A stretch of 64,000 nt of DNA from contig OZ244981.1 in assembly GCA_965223085.1 (NCBI GenBank), positions 4,216,001-4,280,000 on the forward strand, in the 5' to 3' direction. The stretch is from CBDCVO01 sp965223085 (lineage in GTDB: Bacteria; Pseudomonadota; Gammaproteobacteria; Ga0077536). A program made the translations under genes and the position numbers. The notes beneath the pieces were generated by a model that saw only the letters and a program-made list of their open reading frames with translations, made no database searches and was not told where the DNA came from. Shown piece by piece: positions 43,639 through 52,687 of the stretch (position 1 is its first letter; each line of letters starts with the position of its first letter).

Positions 43639-44658
43639 TTATATTTCGGCCAACAGCGCGTCGATCGAAAAACCCTCGCGTTCCAAAATGTGACGTAGTC
43701 GCCGCAAGGCTTCGATCTGAATCTGGCGCACGCGCTCGCGCGTTACGCCGATCTCGGTACCGACCTCTTCCAAGGTTGCCACTTCACGGCCACGCAGACC
43801 AAAACGTCGTTCCACTACGACGCGTTGCTTATCGCTTAGCTGCGATAACCAGGCATCTAAGTTTCGCTGCATGTCGTCGTCCTGCAGAATTCGCAAGGGG
43901 TCGACATTTTGATCGTCGGGAATTGTATCGAGCAGGGAACGTTCGGAATCTTGGTCCAAGGGCATATCGACCGACGCCGTACGTTCGTTCAAACCCAACA
44001 TGCGCCGCACTTCTTCTAACGGCCGATCCAACATTTGCGCAACATCTTCCGGACTTGGTTCCCGGTCTAATGTTTGCGCAAGTTGGCGCGCCGCCCGTAG
44101 ATAGATATTGATCTCCTTGACGATGTGAATCGGCAAACGGATCGTGCGAGTTTGATTCATCAGCGCCCGTTCTATCGTCTGGCGGATCCACCAAGTCGCG
44201 TACGTCGAGAAACGAAACCCACGCTCGGGATCAAACTTCTCAACCGCCCTGATTAAACCAAGATTCCCTTCCTCAATAAGATCCAACAAGGCCAAGCCGC
44301 GATTCATGTAGCGGCGCGCGATTTTTACGACCAAACGCAAATTGCTTTCGATCATGCGTTGGCGTGCGGCGACGTCACCCGCCTGCAAGAGTCGCCCAAA
44401 ATGAATTTCTTCCTCGGCGCTGAGTAAAGGTGAAAAACCGATTTCGTTGAGGTACAAGCGCGTCGCATCTAGATCGCCCGGTGAGATCTCACGCGTTTCG
44501 ACCGTCGGTTCGGGATCGTCTTGCTTGCCGTCGACGTCCCCGTCAGTGGTCGCATCCGTGCCCACATCTGATTCAAGGATTGCACCATCCTCGCTACCAT
44601 CCATATCGTCAGAGAGGACAACCGTAGTTATTTCGGGATCTTTACTTTTCCCACTCAC
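43639..44658 (-). CDS. rpoS: RNA polymerase sigma factor RpoS
   Basis: 339 residues: an acidic N-terminus, then sigma70 regions 1.2 to 4. Region 2 shows ARRYMNRGLALLDLIEEGNLGLIRAVEKFDPERGFRFSTYATWWIRQTIERA; region 3 has PIHIVKEINIYLRAARQL; region 4 has RFGLRGREVATLEEVGTEIGVTRERVRQIQIEALRRLR. It is a stationary-phase/stress sigma and follows nlpD after 13 bases, the standard order; its main promoter is often inside nlpD. Its C-terminal region is complete. Confidence 0.95.
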   Translation of the reverse strand: MSGKSKDPEITTVVLSDDMDGSEDGAILESDVGTDATTDGDVDGKQDDPEPTVETREISPGDLDATRLYLNEIGFSPLLSAEEEIHFGRLLQAGDVAARQRMIESNLRLVVKIARRYMNRGLALLDLIEEGNLGLIRAVEKFDPERGFRFSTYATWWIRQTIERALMNQTRTIRLPIHIVKEINIYLRAARQLAQTLDREPSPEDVAQMLDRPLEEVRRMLGLNERTASVDMPLDQDSERSLLDTIPDDQNVDPLRILQDDDMQRNLDAWLSQLSDKQRVVVERRFGLRGREVATLEEVGTEIGVTRERVRQIQIEALRRLRHILEREGFSIDALLAEI

Positions 44659-44671
44659 AATAGCTTCAAGA

Positions 44672-45427
44672 TTACTGCTTCGGTAAGTAATTTAGCGGCT
44701 CGACGGCCTTTCCCTGGCGCCGAATTTCGAAATGCAACATAACTTCCTTGGCGTCACTATCGCCCATCAACGCAATTTTTTGGCCCGCCGCGACAGATGC
44801 ACCTTCCTCAACCAGCAGGCGGTCGTTGTGCGCATACGCGCTTAGGAAATCTTCATTGTGTTTGACGATAATAAGCTGCCCGTAGCCGCGGAGTCCACTC
44901 CCGCTGTAGACGACTTTGCCCGGTGCCGCGGCGCGTACCGGCTGGCCGCGGTGGCCGCGAATGTCGAGTCCGACAGAGCCGGAGCTCGCCACTGCCCGTC
45001 GGGCATCGCCTCGCGTTGGCCACTGCCACGTAATTTCACCGGCAGGCGTAGTACGTGCCGGTGCTGCTCGTGGAACCGTGCGATCGTTTTTTGGTGCCCC
45101 GGCGGCTGTTTTACCCGCGCTCGATTTCGAGGGTACTAATGACAACACTTGACCAACAAAGATGCGATCGGGATCTGAAATTCGGTTCCAACGCGCGAGG
45201 TCACGCACATCGAGCCGATAACGAAACGCGATTTCTTGCAATGTGTCGCCGCCACGAACGCGATACGTCGACGCGGTCCCAGGCAGTGGGTGAGAACTCG
45301 GCCCGCGATTTGACGCCGCCCGGACGCCGGGCGTTTTGTGCACGATAGGCGCCGTGCCACCGCCGCAGGCGACCAGGCTTAGCGCGCCGCAAAGCGTAGC
45401 GATGCGCACGCTACGCCTTCTAATCAT
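44672..45427 (-). CDS. nlpD: NlpD lipoprotein, LysM plus degenerate M23 domain
   Basis: About 251 residues. The lipobox LVAC (Cys21) ends the signal peptide when ATG 45427 is used; 45457 is also possible. A LysM domain follows (YRVRGGDTLQEIAFRYRLDVRDLARWN). The C-terminal M23-like domain (GLDIRGHRGQPVRAAAPGKVVYSGSGLRGYGQLIIVKH) lacks the catalytic metal ligands, as in other NlpD proteins that activate amidases rather than cut peptidoglycan. It lies upstream of rpoS. Confidence 0.93.
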   Translation of the reverse strand: MIRRRSVRIATLCGALSLVACGGGTAPIVHKTPGVRAASNRGPSSHPLPGTASTYRVRGGDTLQEIAFRYRLDVRDLARWNRISDPDRIFVGQVLSLVPSKSSAGKTAAGAPKNDRTVPRAAPARTTPAGEITWQWPTRGDARRAVASSGSVGLDIRGHRGQPVRAAAPGKVVYSGSGLRGYGQLIIVKHNEDFLSAYAHNDRLLVEEGASVAAGQKIALMGDSDAKEVMLHFEIRRQGKAVEPLNYLPKQ

Positions 45428-45512
45428 CGCAATGTGAGTCGTCTTTCGAGGCAACACCGGCTCACGATAAACACAACCACCAAACCAAGTATTCTTGGAT
45501 CTTTAAAATATA

Positions 45513-46169
45513 TCAATTCACGCCTTCGACCAGTGGTACAAAACTAACGCGACTCAAAAACGCCTCATGCAAACCGTTTTTCGTTCTCGTCAACAAGGCC
45601 AAAGCCTGATCGCCGGGGCGACCCACGGGCATCACCAGACGTCCGTTTAAGGCGAGCTGTGCGGTGAGCTCTGTCGGCACCGCGCCCGCCGCGGCAGCCA
45701 CGAGAATAGCGTCGAACGGCGCTTGCGCAGGCCAGCCGTCGCGCCCATCTCCATGGCGTACGCGCACGTTTTTAATCCCCAATTGGTGGAAACGGCGGCG
45801 AAGTTTATGCGCTAAGCCCGCGACCCGTTCCATCGCATAGACTTGGTCGGAGAATGGCGCCAACACAGCGCTTTGATAGCCACAGCCGGCACCGACCTCG
45901 AGGACTTTTCGCAACGGCCCCGAGGCGACCAAGACCGCAGTCATGTACGCGACAATATAAGGCTGAGAAATTGTCTGACCATATCCTATCGGCAACGCAT
46001 TGTTTTCGTAAGCACGGCTCGCCAGCGCTTCGTCGACAAAAACATGGCGCGGCACGGACCTCATCACATCCAACACCCGTTCGTCGTTAATTCCCATGGC
46101 ACGAAGCTGTTCAACCATACGGTCACGAGCACGCTGTGAGGTCAGCCCGATACCCCGCGCATCAACCAT
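45513..46169 (-). CDS. pcm: Protein-L-isoaspartate O-methyltransferase
   Basis: A 218-residue repair methyltransferase that methylates isoaspartyl residues using SAM. Motifs: QRARDRMVEQLRAMGI, GQTISQPYIVAYMT, LEVGAGCGYQSAVLAPF, DGWPAQAPFDAILVAAAAGAVP. It precedes nlpD; surE, often upstream, is not here, where argF sits instead. Confidence 0.93.
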   Translation of the reverse strand: MVDARGIGLTSQRARDRMVEQLRAMGINDERVLDVMRSVPRHVFVDEALASRAYENNALPIGYGQTISQPYIVAYMTAVLVASGPLRKVLEVGAGCGYQSAVLAPFSDQVYAMERVAGLAHKLRRRFHQLGIKNVRVRHGDGRDGWPAQAPFDAILVAAAAGAVPTELTAQLALNGRLVMPVGRPGDQALALLTRTKNGLHEAFLSRVSFVPLVEGVN

Positions 46170-46204
46170 TACTTCTTATCGTTTAAACGCATAGCTTGTA
46201 GCTA

Positions 46205-47140
46205 TTACGCCTTCGCACCACGCGCGCTGACGGTGCTCGCATCATTAAGTAAGAATTCGAGCAACGCCTTTTGTGCGTGGAGTCGATTGCCTGCCTCATT
46301 CCATACAACACTCCACTGTCCTTCGATTACCGCCTCGGTCACTTCTTCCCCGCGGTGCGCAGGCAAACAATGCATGAACAAGGCATCGGGCTTCGCGTGG
46401 CCCATCAATGCTTCATTGACTTGGTACGGCTTCATCTTTTGCCGACGTGTTTGCGCCTCCGATTCCTGCCCCATGCTAGCCCAAACGTCGGTTACCACTA
46501 AATCGGCATTCTCGACTGCAGCGACGGGATCTTCGGTCAATGTCACACGTGCGGGCGGGTACACGCTCGCGACAGGTGCATATTCCTTGGGGCTCGCGAC
46601 GACCAACTCAAAATTTAACAACCCGGCAGCTTCGATGTAGCTGTTGCACATGTTGTTACCGTCACCGATCCATGCGACCCGCCGACCGCCGATGTCACCG
46701 CGATGTTCCTGGTAGGTTTGCAAATCTGCGAGCAGCTGGCAGGGGTGGGAACGATCGGTAAGGCCGTTGATCACAGGTACCGTTGCGTATTCGGCCAACA
46801 CCTCAACGGTCTCGTGCTTATAGGTACGGGCCATGATCACATCGCACATTTGCGACAACACCCGCGCGGTATCCCGCAACGGTTCTCCACGACCAAGTTG
46901 GGAGTCGTGCGGCGGTAAAAATATTGCGCTGCCGCCACCCTCGACCATCGCTGTTTCAAATGCAACCCGCGTACGTGTGGATGACTTTTCAAAGATCATC
47001 ACTAATACGCGCCCCGCGAATAGACGTGGTCGCTCACCACATGATCGCTGCTCTCTCAGGACCGTAGCCCGCGCCAACAGCTTACGTAGCTCCGCAGCGC
47101 TCAAGTCGGTCAGTTGAATCAAGTGTCGCAAGCGTGGCAT
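46205..47140 (-). CDS. argF: Ornithine carbamoyltransferase
   Basis: 311 residues. It makes citrulline from ornithine and carbamoyl phosphate in arginine synthesis. Visible motifs: EKSSTRTRVAFE (phosphate site), FMHCLPAHRGEEV, SHPCQLLADLQT and a regular C-terminus. An in-frame start at 47179 gives extra residues; ATG 47140 (MPRLRHLIQLTDLS) matches the family. It lies eight bases after argD. The argD-argF pairing indicates arginine synthesis. Confidence 0.95.
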   Translation of the reverse strand: MPRLRHLIQLTDLSAAELRKLLARATVLREQRSCGERPRLFAGRVLVMIFEKSSTRTRVAFETAMVEGGGSAIFLPPHDSQLGRGEPLRDTARVLSQMCDVIMARTYKHETVEVLAEYATVPVINGLTDRSHPCQLLADLQTYQEHRGDIGGRRVAWIGDGNNMCNSYIEAAGLLNFELVVASPKEYAPVASVYPPARVTLTEDPVAAVENADLVVTDVWASMGQESEAQTRRQKMKPYQVNEALMGHAKPDALFMHCLPAHRGEEVTEAVIEGQWSVVWNEAGNRLHAQKALLEFLLNDASTVSARGAKA

Positions 47141-47148
47141 GGTCGGTA

Positions 47149-48336
47149 TTAAGAGAGAAAATTCTCTACGAGTGTGCAAACGCGTTCGACGAGTTCACGC
47201 GCTTCATCATCCGTCATGATTAAAGGAGGCAACAGGCGCACAACTCGCTCCGCAGTGACGTTGAGCAATAAGCCGCGTTCTAATGCGGTCGCCACGAGCT
47301 CGGCACAGGGTCGATCAAGTTCTAGCGCGAGCATCAATCCGCGCCCGCGAATGTCGACCACGCCCGCCTGATCTGCAAGGCGTTCGGAAAAATCATTGAG
47401 GATCCGGGCCCCCAGATATGCCGCGCGGGCGGCGTAGTCTTCCGTGGCGAGAATATCGCAAACCGTCAACGCCACACGAGCCGCAAGCGGATTCCCACCG
47501 AACGTCGACCCGTGGGTGCCGGGCCCCAATATCGAGGCGGTACGTTCACCCGCCAAGCACGCGCCGATCGGGAAACCGTTGCCGAGTGCCTTTGCAAGCG
47601 TCATCACATCCGCTTCGATATCGTCGTGACCGCATGCGAACCACTGCCCGGTACGACACATACCGGTCTGCACTTCATCGACCATTAACAAGGCGCCGTT
47701 TGCGTCGCACGCCTGACGAAGTCCCGATAAATACGCGTGTGGCGGAATAACGACGCCACCTTCCCCTAAGATAGGTTCGACCAAAACCGCCACCACCTCG
47801 CGCCGCGACAAGGCTTGCGCCGCGGCCTGAACGTTGCCAAACGGGACCCTTAAAAAACCAGCGACCAAAGGTTCAAATCCCTGCTGCGCTTTAGCGTTGC
47901 CAGTCGCGCTCAAGGCGGCCAAAGTACGACCGTGAAACGCGCCTTCCATGACGACTATCACCGGCTCCGCGATGCCGTTCTCGTGGCCAAATTTGCGTGC
48001 AAGTTTTATCGCGGCTTCGTTGGCCTCAGCACCTGAATTGCAGAAAAACACGTTGCGCAAACCACTGTGCCCAACTAGTCGTTCAGCCAGCGCTTCCTGG
48101 TGTTCGACGCGATACAAATTCGAGGTATGCCAGAGCGCGTTGGCTTGCGCGGTTAACGCCGCAACTATCGCCGGGTGCGCATGCCCGAGGCCACATACTG
48201 CGATGCCCGACAAGGCGTCGAAATAGCGACGCCCGTTTTGATCGCGTAGCCATACGCCCTGACCGTCAACAAAAGTCACATCCAGACGCGCGTAAGTTGG
48301 CATGATGGGGTCGTGTTGAGCGACCGCAATATTCAT
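47149..48336 (-). CDS. argD: Acetylornithine aminotransferase
   Basis: A 395-residue class III PLP aminotransferase: MNIAVAQHDPIMPTYARLDV, FDALSGIAVCGLGHAHP, NVFFCNSGAEANEAAIKLAR, LLMVDEVQTGMCRTGQWFA, TLAKALGNGFPIGACLAG (PLP Lys), GTHGSTFGGNPLA. It also probably transaminates succinyl-diaminopimelate in lysine synthesis, as in relatives. GGAGAAAATAC precedes ATG 48336; a frame to 48393 exists but is not needed. Confidence 0.95.
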   Translation of the reverse strand: MNIAVAQHDPIMPTYARLDVTFVDGQGVWLRDQNGRRYFDALSGIAVCGLGHAHPAIVAALTAQANALWHTSNLYRVEHQEALAERLVGHSGLRNVFFCNSGAEANEAAIKLARKFGHENGIAEPVIVVMEGAFHGRTLAALSATGNAKAQQGFEPLVAGFLRVPFGNVQAAAQALSRREVVAVLVEPILGEGGVVIPPHAYLSGLRQACDANGALLMVDEVQTGMCRTGQWFACGHDDIEADVMTLAKALGNGFPIGACLAGERTASILGPGTHGSTFGGNPLAARVALTVCDILATEDYAARAAYLGARILNDFSERLADQAGVVDIRGRGLMLALELDRPCAELVATALERGLLLNVTAERVVRLLPPLIMTDDEARELVERVCTLVENFLS

Positions 48337-48752
48337 GTATTTTCTCCAACGCTTCGAAACCACAGCCGACGCGTACTGCCAACGCCGGCGCAAATCGGTT
48401 CAAACCATCGCCTAAGAGCAAGAACGACACGCGTTCGGCCAGGCAGCGATTTTGGTTGACCCACCTAGTCTATGCAAGCGGTGCCCCGTCACGAGGTGCT
48501 AAGTACACGCGCGAGCTCGGCATCCGGCACAGAAACCACAATCACAATAGTTAAATAGTAACCCGCAACGCGCCGAGAGGACACGCTTGCGTTTATCGTC
48601 TGCAGGGTTTACGGGAGCCCGAATGCCAAGTGGAGAGATAGGCTCACCAAAGAACGTTTCGAGAGCCAGAAAGTCTTAATTTTATTACCCATCTCGATTA
48701 GACTGGGTTGTTATGGGCTTGGTCACTATTCAATGTCAGCGAGGCGAATTAC
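48337..48752. other. Non-coding stretch between argD and grxD
   Basis: About 416 bases between divergent genes. No RNA, no clear ArgR box and no repeat copy recognised; a candidate TTAATT-17-TAGACT lies before grxD but is weak. Confidence 0.4.
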
Positions 48753-49070
48753 ATGAGCACACAGGAACGAATCAAAGCGTTAGTCGAAAATCACCGCGTC
48801 GTACTTTTCATGAAGGGCACACCCCAATTCCCGCAGTGCGGTTTTTCGATGCGCACTGCGCAAGCATTGCATGCTTGCAACGCCGATTTTCACCACGTCG
48901 ATGTCATCGCCGAGCCAGAATTCCGTGCCGCGTTGCCAAATTTTTCTGACTGGCCGACTTTCCCGCAAGTGTTTGTCGATGGCGAGCTCGTTGGTGGCTG
49001 CGACATTGTATTGGATTTGTATCAACGCGGAGAGCTACAAGAACTCGTAGCGCCCCCAACAATCGCCTAG
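48753..49070 (+). CDS. grxD: Monothiol glutaredoxin
   Basis: 105 residues with the CGFS active site (GTPQFPQCGFSMRTAQAL) and WPTFPQVFVDGELVGGCDIVLDLYQRGEL. Such proteins hold a 2Fe-2S cluster with glutathione and take part in iron-sulfur delivery. The frame extends upstream, but ATG 48753 gives the family start MSTQERIKALVE. Confidence 0.93.
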   Translation: MSTQERIKALVENHRVVLFMKGTPQFPQCGFSMRTAQALHACNADFHHVDVIAEPEFRAALPNFSDWPTFPQVFVDGELVGGCDIVLDLYQRGELQELVAPPTIA

Positions 49071-49073
49071 CCT

Positions 49074-49234
49074 GGACATTGCACGAGGCGCTCACGGCGT
49101 TTCTGCCAATAGCTTGAGATAGCGGGTATTGTCATGAGTCAACAACAATGTAGGCCATGATATAACTTGGAATCGTGCTGGTTCACCGCCATGACCCTGA
49201 CTGGCTCAGGTTCCCCCGTCCTCGTGCAATATCC
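49074..49234. repeat. 161-bp segment bounded by inverted copies of the dispersed repeat
   Basis: Left end GGACATTGCACGAGG (49074-49088), right end CCTCGTGCAATATCC (49220-49234): 15-base inverted ends with one mismatch. Together with copies A and B they share the core ATTGCACGAGG. It looks like a small non-autonomous element or its relic; it has no coding capacity. No target-site duplication was identified. Confidence 0.5.
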
Positions 49235-49271
49235 GAGCTCGCAAATCACGACTTCGCGTTGCTAGTGCTCT

Positions 49272-49979
49272 TTACTTAAGCCATAAGCAACGGCCACCGT
49301 TGTGCGCCGCCAGTTGTTGCAAGCGCCGATTGTGGGCACTACGTTCAGACGCGGTTGCGCGGATCACCGGGAGTGGCGCGCGGCTTGTACCGATCCCTTG
49401 CACGCCACGCGCAGCGCTTGCCAACTCGTGATCCGCCTTTTCTTCTAATACGAGGGACGCTTGTCCACCCGTCATAGCAAGATAAACGTCGGCTAGCAGG
49501 CCCGCATCTAACAACGCGCCGTGCAAAGCGCGATGGCGATTGTCGATCCGGTAGCGCTTGCACAAGGCATCGAGACCGTTACGCTGTCCCGGATGCAATT
49601 CCCGTGCATGTTTTAGCGTATCGAAAACGGTGCAGTAGTCTTGCAAAAGCCCCCATTGTTCGCCGGCTTGCGCGAATTCGTGATCGATGAAACCGATATC
49701 GAACGGCGCATTGTGAATAATCAGCTCTGCGTCGCGTATAAATTCGATAAATTCTGGCGCGATCTCTACAAAACGCGGGCATTTATTTAACTGCTCGCGA
49801 CTGATGCCGTGTACTTCGAGCGCGCCAGCGTCAATTTCCCGGTCTGGGTTTAAATAATGGTGGAACGTGCGCTCGGTGGTGCGACGATTGAGAATCTCCA
49901 GGCAGCCGATCTCGATGATCTTATGACCTTCTTCGGGACTCAAACCCGTTGTTTCGGTATCGAGCACAACTTGGCGCAT
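49272..49979 (-). CDS. dnaQ: DNA polymerase III epsilon subunit
   Basis: 235 residues; the proofreading exonuclease. Exo I VVLDTETTGLSPEEGHKIIEIG, Exo II HNAPFDIGFIDHEFA, Exo III HRALHGALLDAGLLADVYLAM (DEDDh class). A C-terminal tail that could bind the alpha subunit follows. It starts directly after the rnhA stop (rnhA stop at 49980). Confidence 0.95.
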   Translation of the reverse strand: MRQVVLDTETTGLSPEEGHKIIEIGCLEILNRRTTERTFHHYLNPDREIDAGALEVHGISREQLNKCPRFVEIAPEFIEFIRDAELIIHNAPFDIGFIDHEFAQAGEQWGLLQDYCTVFDTLKHARELHPGQRNGLDALCKRYRIDNRHRALHGALLDAGLLADVYLAMTGGQASLVLEEKADHELASAARGVQGIGTSRAPLPVIRATASERSAHNRRLQQLAAHNGGRCLWLK

Positions 49980-50438
49980 CTATAACTCCATCTCGTCGAT
50001 TGCTTTGTTGGCAAGTGCATCGACGCGTTCGTTATCCGCATGGCCGGCGTGGCCTTTCACCCATTGCCACACGACTTCGTGAGGATTTGCGGCAGCATCG
50101 AGTTCGCGCCACAAGTCGACGTTTTTAACGGGTTTGCGACTCGCTGTTTTCCAACCTCGGGCTTTCCAGGCGGACATCCATTCTGTGATCCCCCTTTTGA
50201 CGTACTGTGAATCGGTATACAAGATAACGTGACTAGGTGTAGTGAGTTGCTCGAGGCCTTTTATCGCGGCAGTCAATTCCATGCGATTATTCGTTGTCGC
50301 GACTTCAGCGCCGTAGAGTTCCGTCTCAGCGCCGGCCACACGCAACAACGCGGCCCAGCCGCCCGGACCGGGATTTCCACGACACGCACCATCGGTGTAG
50401 ATTTCGACGAGACCACAATTTATCGCGTTCTCGCTCAA
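49980..50438 (-). CDS. rnhA: Ribonuclease HI
   Basis: A 152-residue enzyme degrading RNA in RNA-DNA hybrids. The active-site residues are visible: EIYTDGACRGNPG (Asp), NNRMELTAAIKGL (Glu), LYTDSQYVKRGI (Asp), GHAGHADNERVDALAN (Asp). Length is standard. It is between the methyltransferase and dnaQ, as in Escherichia coli. Its start overlaps the methyltransferase stop. Confidence 0.97.
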   Translation of the reverse strand: MSENAINCGLVEIYTDGACRGNPGPGGWAALLRVAGAETELYGAEVATTNNRMELTAAIKGLEQLTTPSHVILYTDSQYVKRGITEWMSAWKARGWKTASRKPVKNVDLWRELDAAANPHEVVWQWVKGHAGHADNERVDALANKAIDEMEL

Positions 50439-51205
50439 GAGACGTTGCCATTACGTGCAGTTGGTTCGGCCACACGCCCACCGACGAGGCGCCGTTCACG
50501 CGACCACGCGAGACGCAACGGCCGCACTGCGTGCACCCGCTTGCACGCTGTAATTACGTAGAAATTTCCCAGCGCCGGCCACCACCGCGCACCGATTTTT
50601 TCCAGCATGATGGCCTTGTCATACATTTTTCGATTGCTCCACGGCGGCCGAAACGAGGCTTTGTCCAGTTTCTCAATTTCAAAACCCAGCAATGTGACCC
50701 AGTCTTTGACCCGCGTGGGGCCGAAAAACCGGCCATCCCATGGCGCTTGTCCCCGCCAACCGACGAGCATCCGCCGCAAGCCAAACAAACTGCGCGGGTT
50801 GAAGCACAATACGATCAAATAACCCTCTGGTATCAAAATTCGTTCCACTTCCCGCAACACCCCGTGAGGATTGTCCGAATACTCCAACACGTGCGGGAGT
50901 ACGACCACGTCTACGGAGGCTGAATCGATCGGTAAGGCGTCGGCGTGCGCTACTACTTGAGGCACGTCGAGCGCGTGTTGTTCTGCGGTCACCAAAAATC
51001 CATGGGTGATGCGGCTCGCAGAAAGAAATTCGGTACCGTGACAGTACCCGAACTGAACGATATGATAACCGAACAAGTTGAGTAGAGAGGACTTAAGCGC
51101 CGCCACCTCTAGTTCAGCAATAGCTGCGCCCAACTCCCCTCCATACCAGCTTGCCAACGCGCGTGGCGCACTTTGAAGCGGGACAGGATCGTTAAGTTGC
51201 GCCAT
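50435..51205 (-). CDS. SAM-dependent methyltransferase (YafS-like)
   Basis: A 256-residue class I methyltransferase. It begins SWYGGELGAAIAELEVAALKSSLLNLFGYHIVQFGYCHG; the end of motif I is atypical (no GxGxG). Later motifs are VLPHVLEYSDNPHGVLREVERILIPEGYLIVLCFNPRSL. The C-terminal half is smaller. It resembles YafS by position next to rnhA/dnaQ; substrate unknown. Confidence 0.75.
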   Translation of the reverse strand: MAQLNDPVPLQSAPRALASWYGGELGAAIAELEVAALKSSLLNLFGYHIVQFGYCHGTEFLSASRITHGFLVTAEQHALDVPQVVAHADALPIDSASVDVVVLPHVLEYSDNPHGVLREVERILIPEGYLIVLCFNPRSLFGLRRMLVGWRGQAPWDGRFFGPTRVKDWVTLLGFEIEKLDKASFRPPWSNRKMYDKAIMLEKIGARWWPALGNFYVITACKRVHAVRPLRLAWSRERRLVGGRVAEPTARNGNVS

Positions 51206-51324
51206 CTGCTCTTGAACTAGTAATTACTTGAACACCGCTCGCAAAATTTGACTATTAACGTTGCACCATTCCCGAAGTCTCGTCAAATCATCTAGCCCGG
51301 CCATCCACAACGGAGTTTATTGAA

Positions 51325-51852
51325 ATGCAGGTCCGTCTCAACAGCCTCAAGTCTTACGTCCGGGACATTAACGATTTTCCAAAACCGGGCGTCGTGTTCA
51401 AAGATTTGACCCCGCTGATAGGCGACGGCAAAGCACTCCATGAAGCCGCTGAATTGCTCGCCGAACCATTCTACGACCATAGTATAAGCGCAGTCGCTGG
51501 CATGGAGGCGCGCGGGTTCATCTTCGGTAGCCTCGTTGCCCAAGCGCTTGGAACGGGCTTCATTCCGCTCCGCAAACCGGGAAAGTTACCAGCCGCCACT
51601 CACGCCGCCGCTTACGAACTCGAGTATGGCGCAGCGACACTGCATATGCACGCAGACGCCGCTACTGCCACCGACAAAATACTGATCGTCGATGACCTAA
51701 TCGCGACTGGTGGAACGGCCGCCGCTAGTGCCGAGCTCGTGGCAAAAAGTGGTGCCGATGTCGCAGGCTTCGCTTTTGTAATCGAACTCGATTTTCTCTA
51801 CGGACGCGACCAGCTGGGGGCCTCTAGGGTACACTCGCTGCTCCATTTCTAA
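51325..51852 (+). CDS. apt: Adenine phosphoribosyltransferase
   Basis: A 175-residue purine salvage enzyme making AMP from adenine and PRPP. Motifs: DFPKPGVVFKDLTPLIGDG, GMEARGFIFGSLVAQ, FIPLRKPGKLP, and the PRPP loop LIVDDLIATGGTAAA. GGAGTTT lies before the ATG. It is divergent from the YafS-like gene and 25 bases before the NRDE gene. Confidence 0.95.
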   Translation: MQVRLNSLKSYVRDINDFPKPGVVFKDLTPLIGDGKALHEAAELLAEPFYDHSISAVAGMEARGFIFGSLVAQALGTGFIPLRKPGKLPAATHAAAYELEYGAATLHMHADAATATDKILIVDDLIATGGTAAASAELVAKSGADVAGFAFVIELDFLYGRDQLGASRVHSLLHF

Positions 51853-51877
51853 GCGTCCGCTCGCCCCCCGTAAGTCG

Positions 51878-52675
51878 ATGTGCATTCTGGTAACCGCACG
51901 CGATATTCATCCGCAATACCCACTAATCGTCGCCGCGAACCGGGATGAGTTTTATACCCGCGCTAGCGCCCCGGCGGCGTTCTGGACAGATCATCGTGAC
52001 CTGCTTGGCGGCCGCGATTTGGAGCAGGGCGGCACGTGGCTCGCCGTCGATCGAGCCGGGCGTTTCGCAGCGCTGACGAATATTCCCGGCGCGCCCGCCA
52101 AAACAAACAACGCCCGCTCACGAGGTTTACTGATCGTTGATTATCTGTCCGCGCCGATGAACGCCGCCGCTTATCTCGACACGCTGCGCGGCGGCGCCGC
52201 GCGCTACGACGGTTTCAATCTCGTTATCGGTACCCCAGAGGCTCTGCACTGGTGGTCCAACGTCGGCGGGGAACCGCGCCATCTCGCCCCCGGCGTTCAC
52301 GCGGTGAGCAACCAGTTGATGGACACCCCGTGGCCTAAAGTCGCACGTTTGAAAAACCGATTTGCAGAAGTTAGCAATTTACGCGGTTCAGCCTTGGTCG
52401 AAGGATTGCTTGATATGCTTGCCGACCGCGTACCATCGCCCAACAATGAGCTGCCCGATATCGGAGGAGATGTAGACATGGCGCGACGCGTGTCGGCAAT
52501 TTTCGTGCATACTGCCCATTATGGGACGCGCAGCTCGACCATCGTGTTGTGGCATAAGAACGGCATGCTTGAATTTATCGAGCGTCGCTACGCGGCGACC
52601 GGTCGCGCAACCGGCGATGATTATTTTCAATTCGACGCTATGACTTCTAACAACGACGCCCTCCCATCTTCTTGA
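51878..52675 (+). CDS. NRDE-family protein (TANGO2-like)
   Basis: 265 residues. Named for its conserved Asn-Arg-Asp-Glu, seen as AANRDEFYTR near residue 24. Other family features: GGRDLEQGGTWLAVDRAGRFAALTN, SRGLLIVDYL and GVHAVSNQLMDTPWPKVARLK. The eukaryotic homologue TANGO2 is linked to lipid and haem handling; the bacterial role is unknown. It is followed by egtB after 12 bases, in the same orientation. Confidence 0.85.
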   Translation: MCILVTARDIHPQYPLIVAANRDEFYTRASAPAAFWTDHRDLLGGRDLEQGGTWLAVDRAGRFAALTNIPGAPAKTNNARSRGLLIVDYLSAPMNAAAYLDTLRGGAARYDGFNLVIGTPEALHWWSNVGGEPRHLAPGVHAVSNQLMDTPWPKVARLKNRFAEVSNLRGSALVEGLLDMLADRVPSPNNELPDIGGDVDMARRVSAIFVHTAHYGTRSSTIVLWHKNGMLEFIERRYAATGRATGDDYFQFDAMTSNNDALPSS

Positions 52676-52687
52676 AGCGAACCCACA

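Noticed and set aside
49089..49219. tRNA or small RNA gene between grxD and dnaQ
   Set aside because: No cloverleaf could be formed; the segment is better explained by inverted repeat ends.
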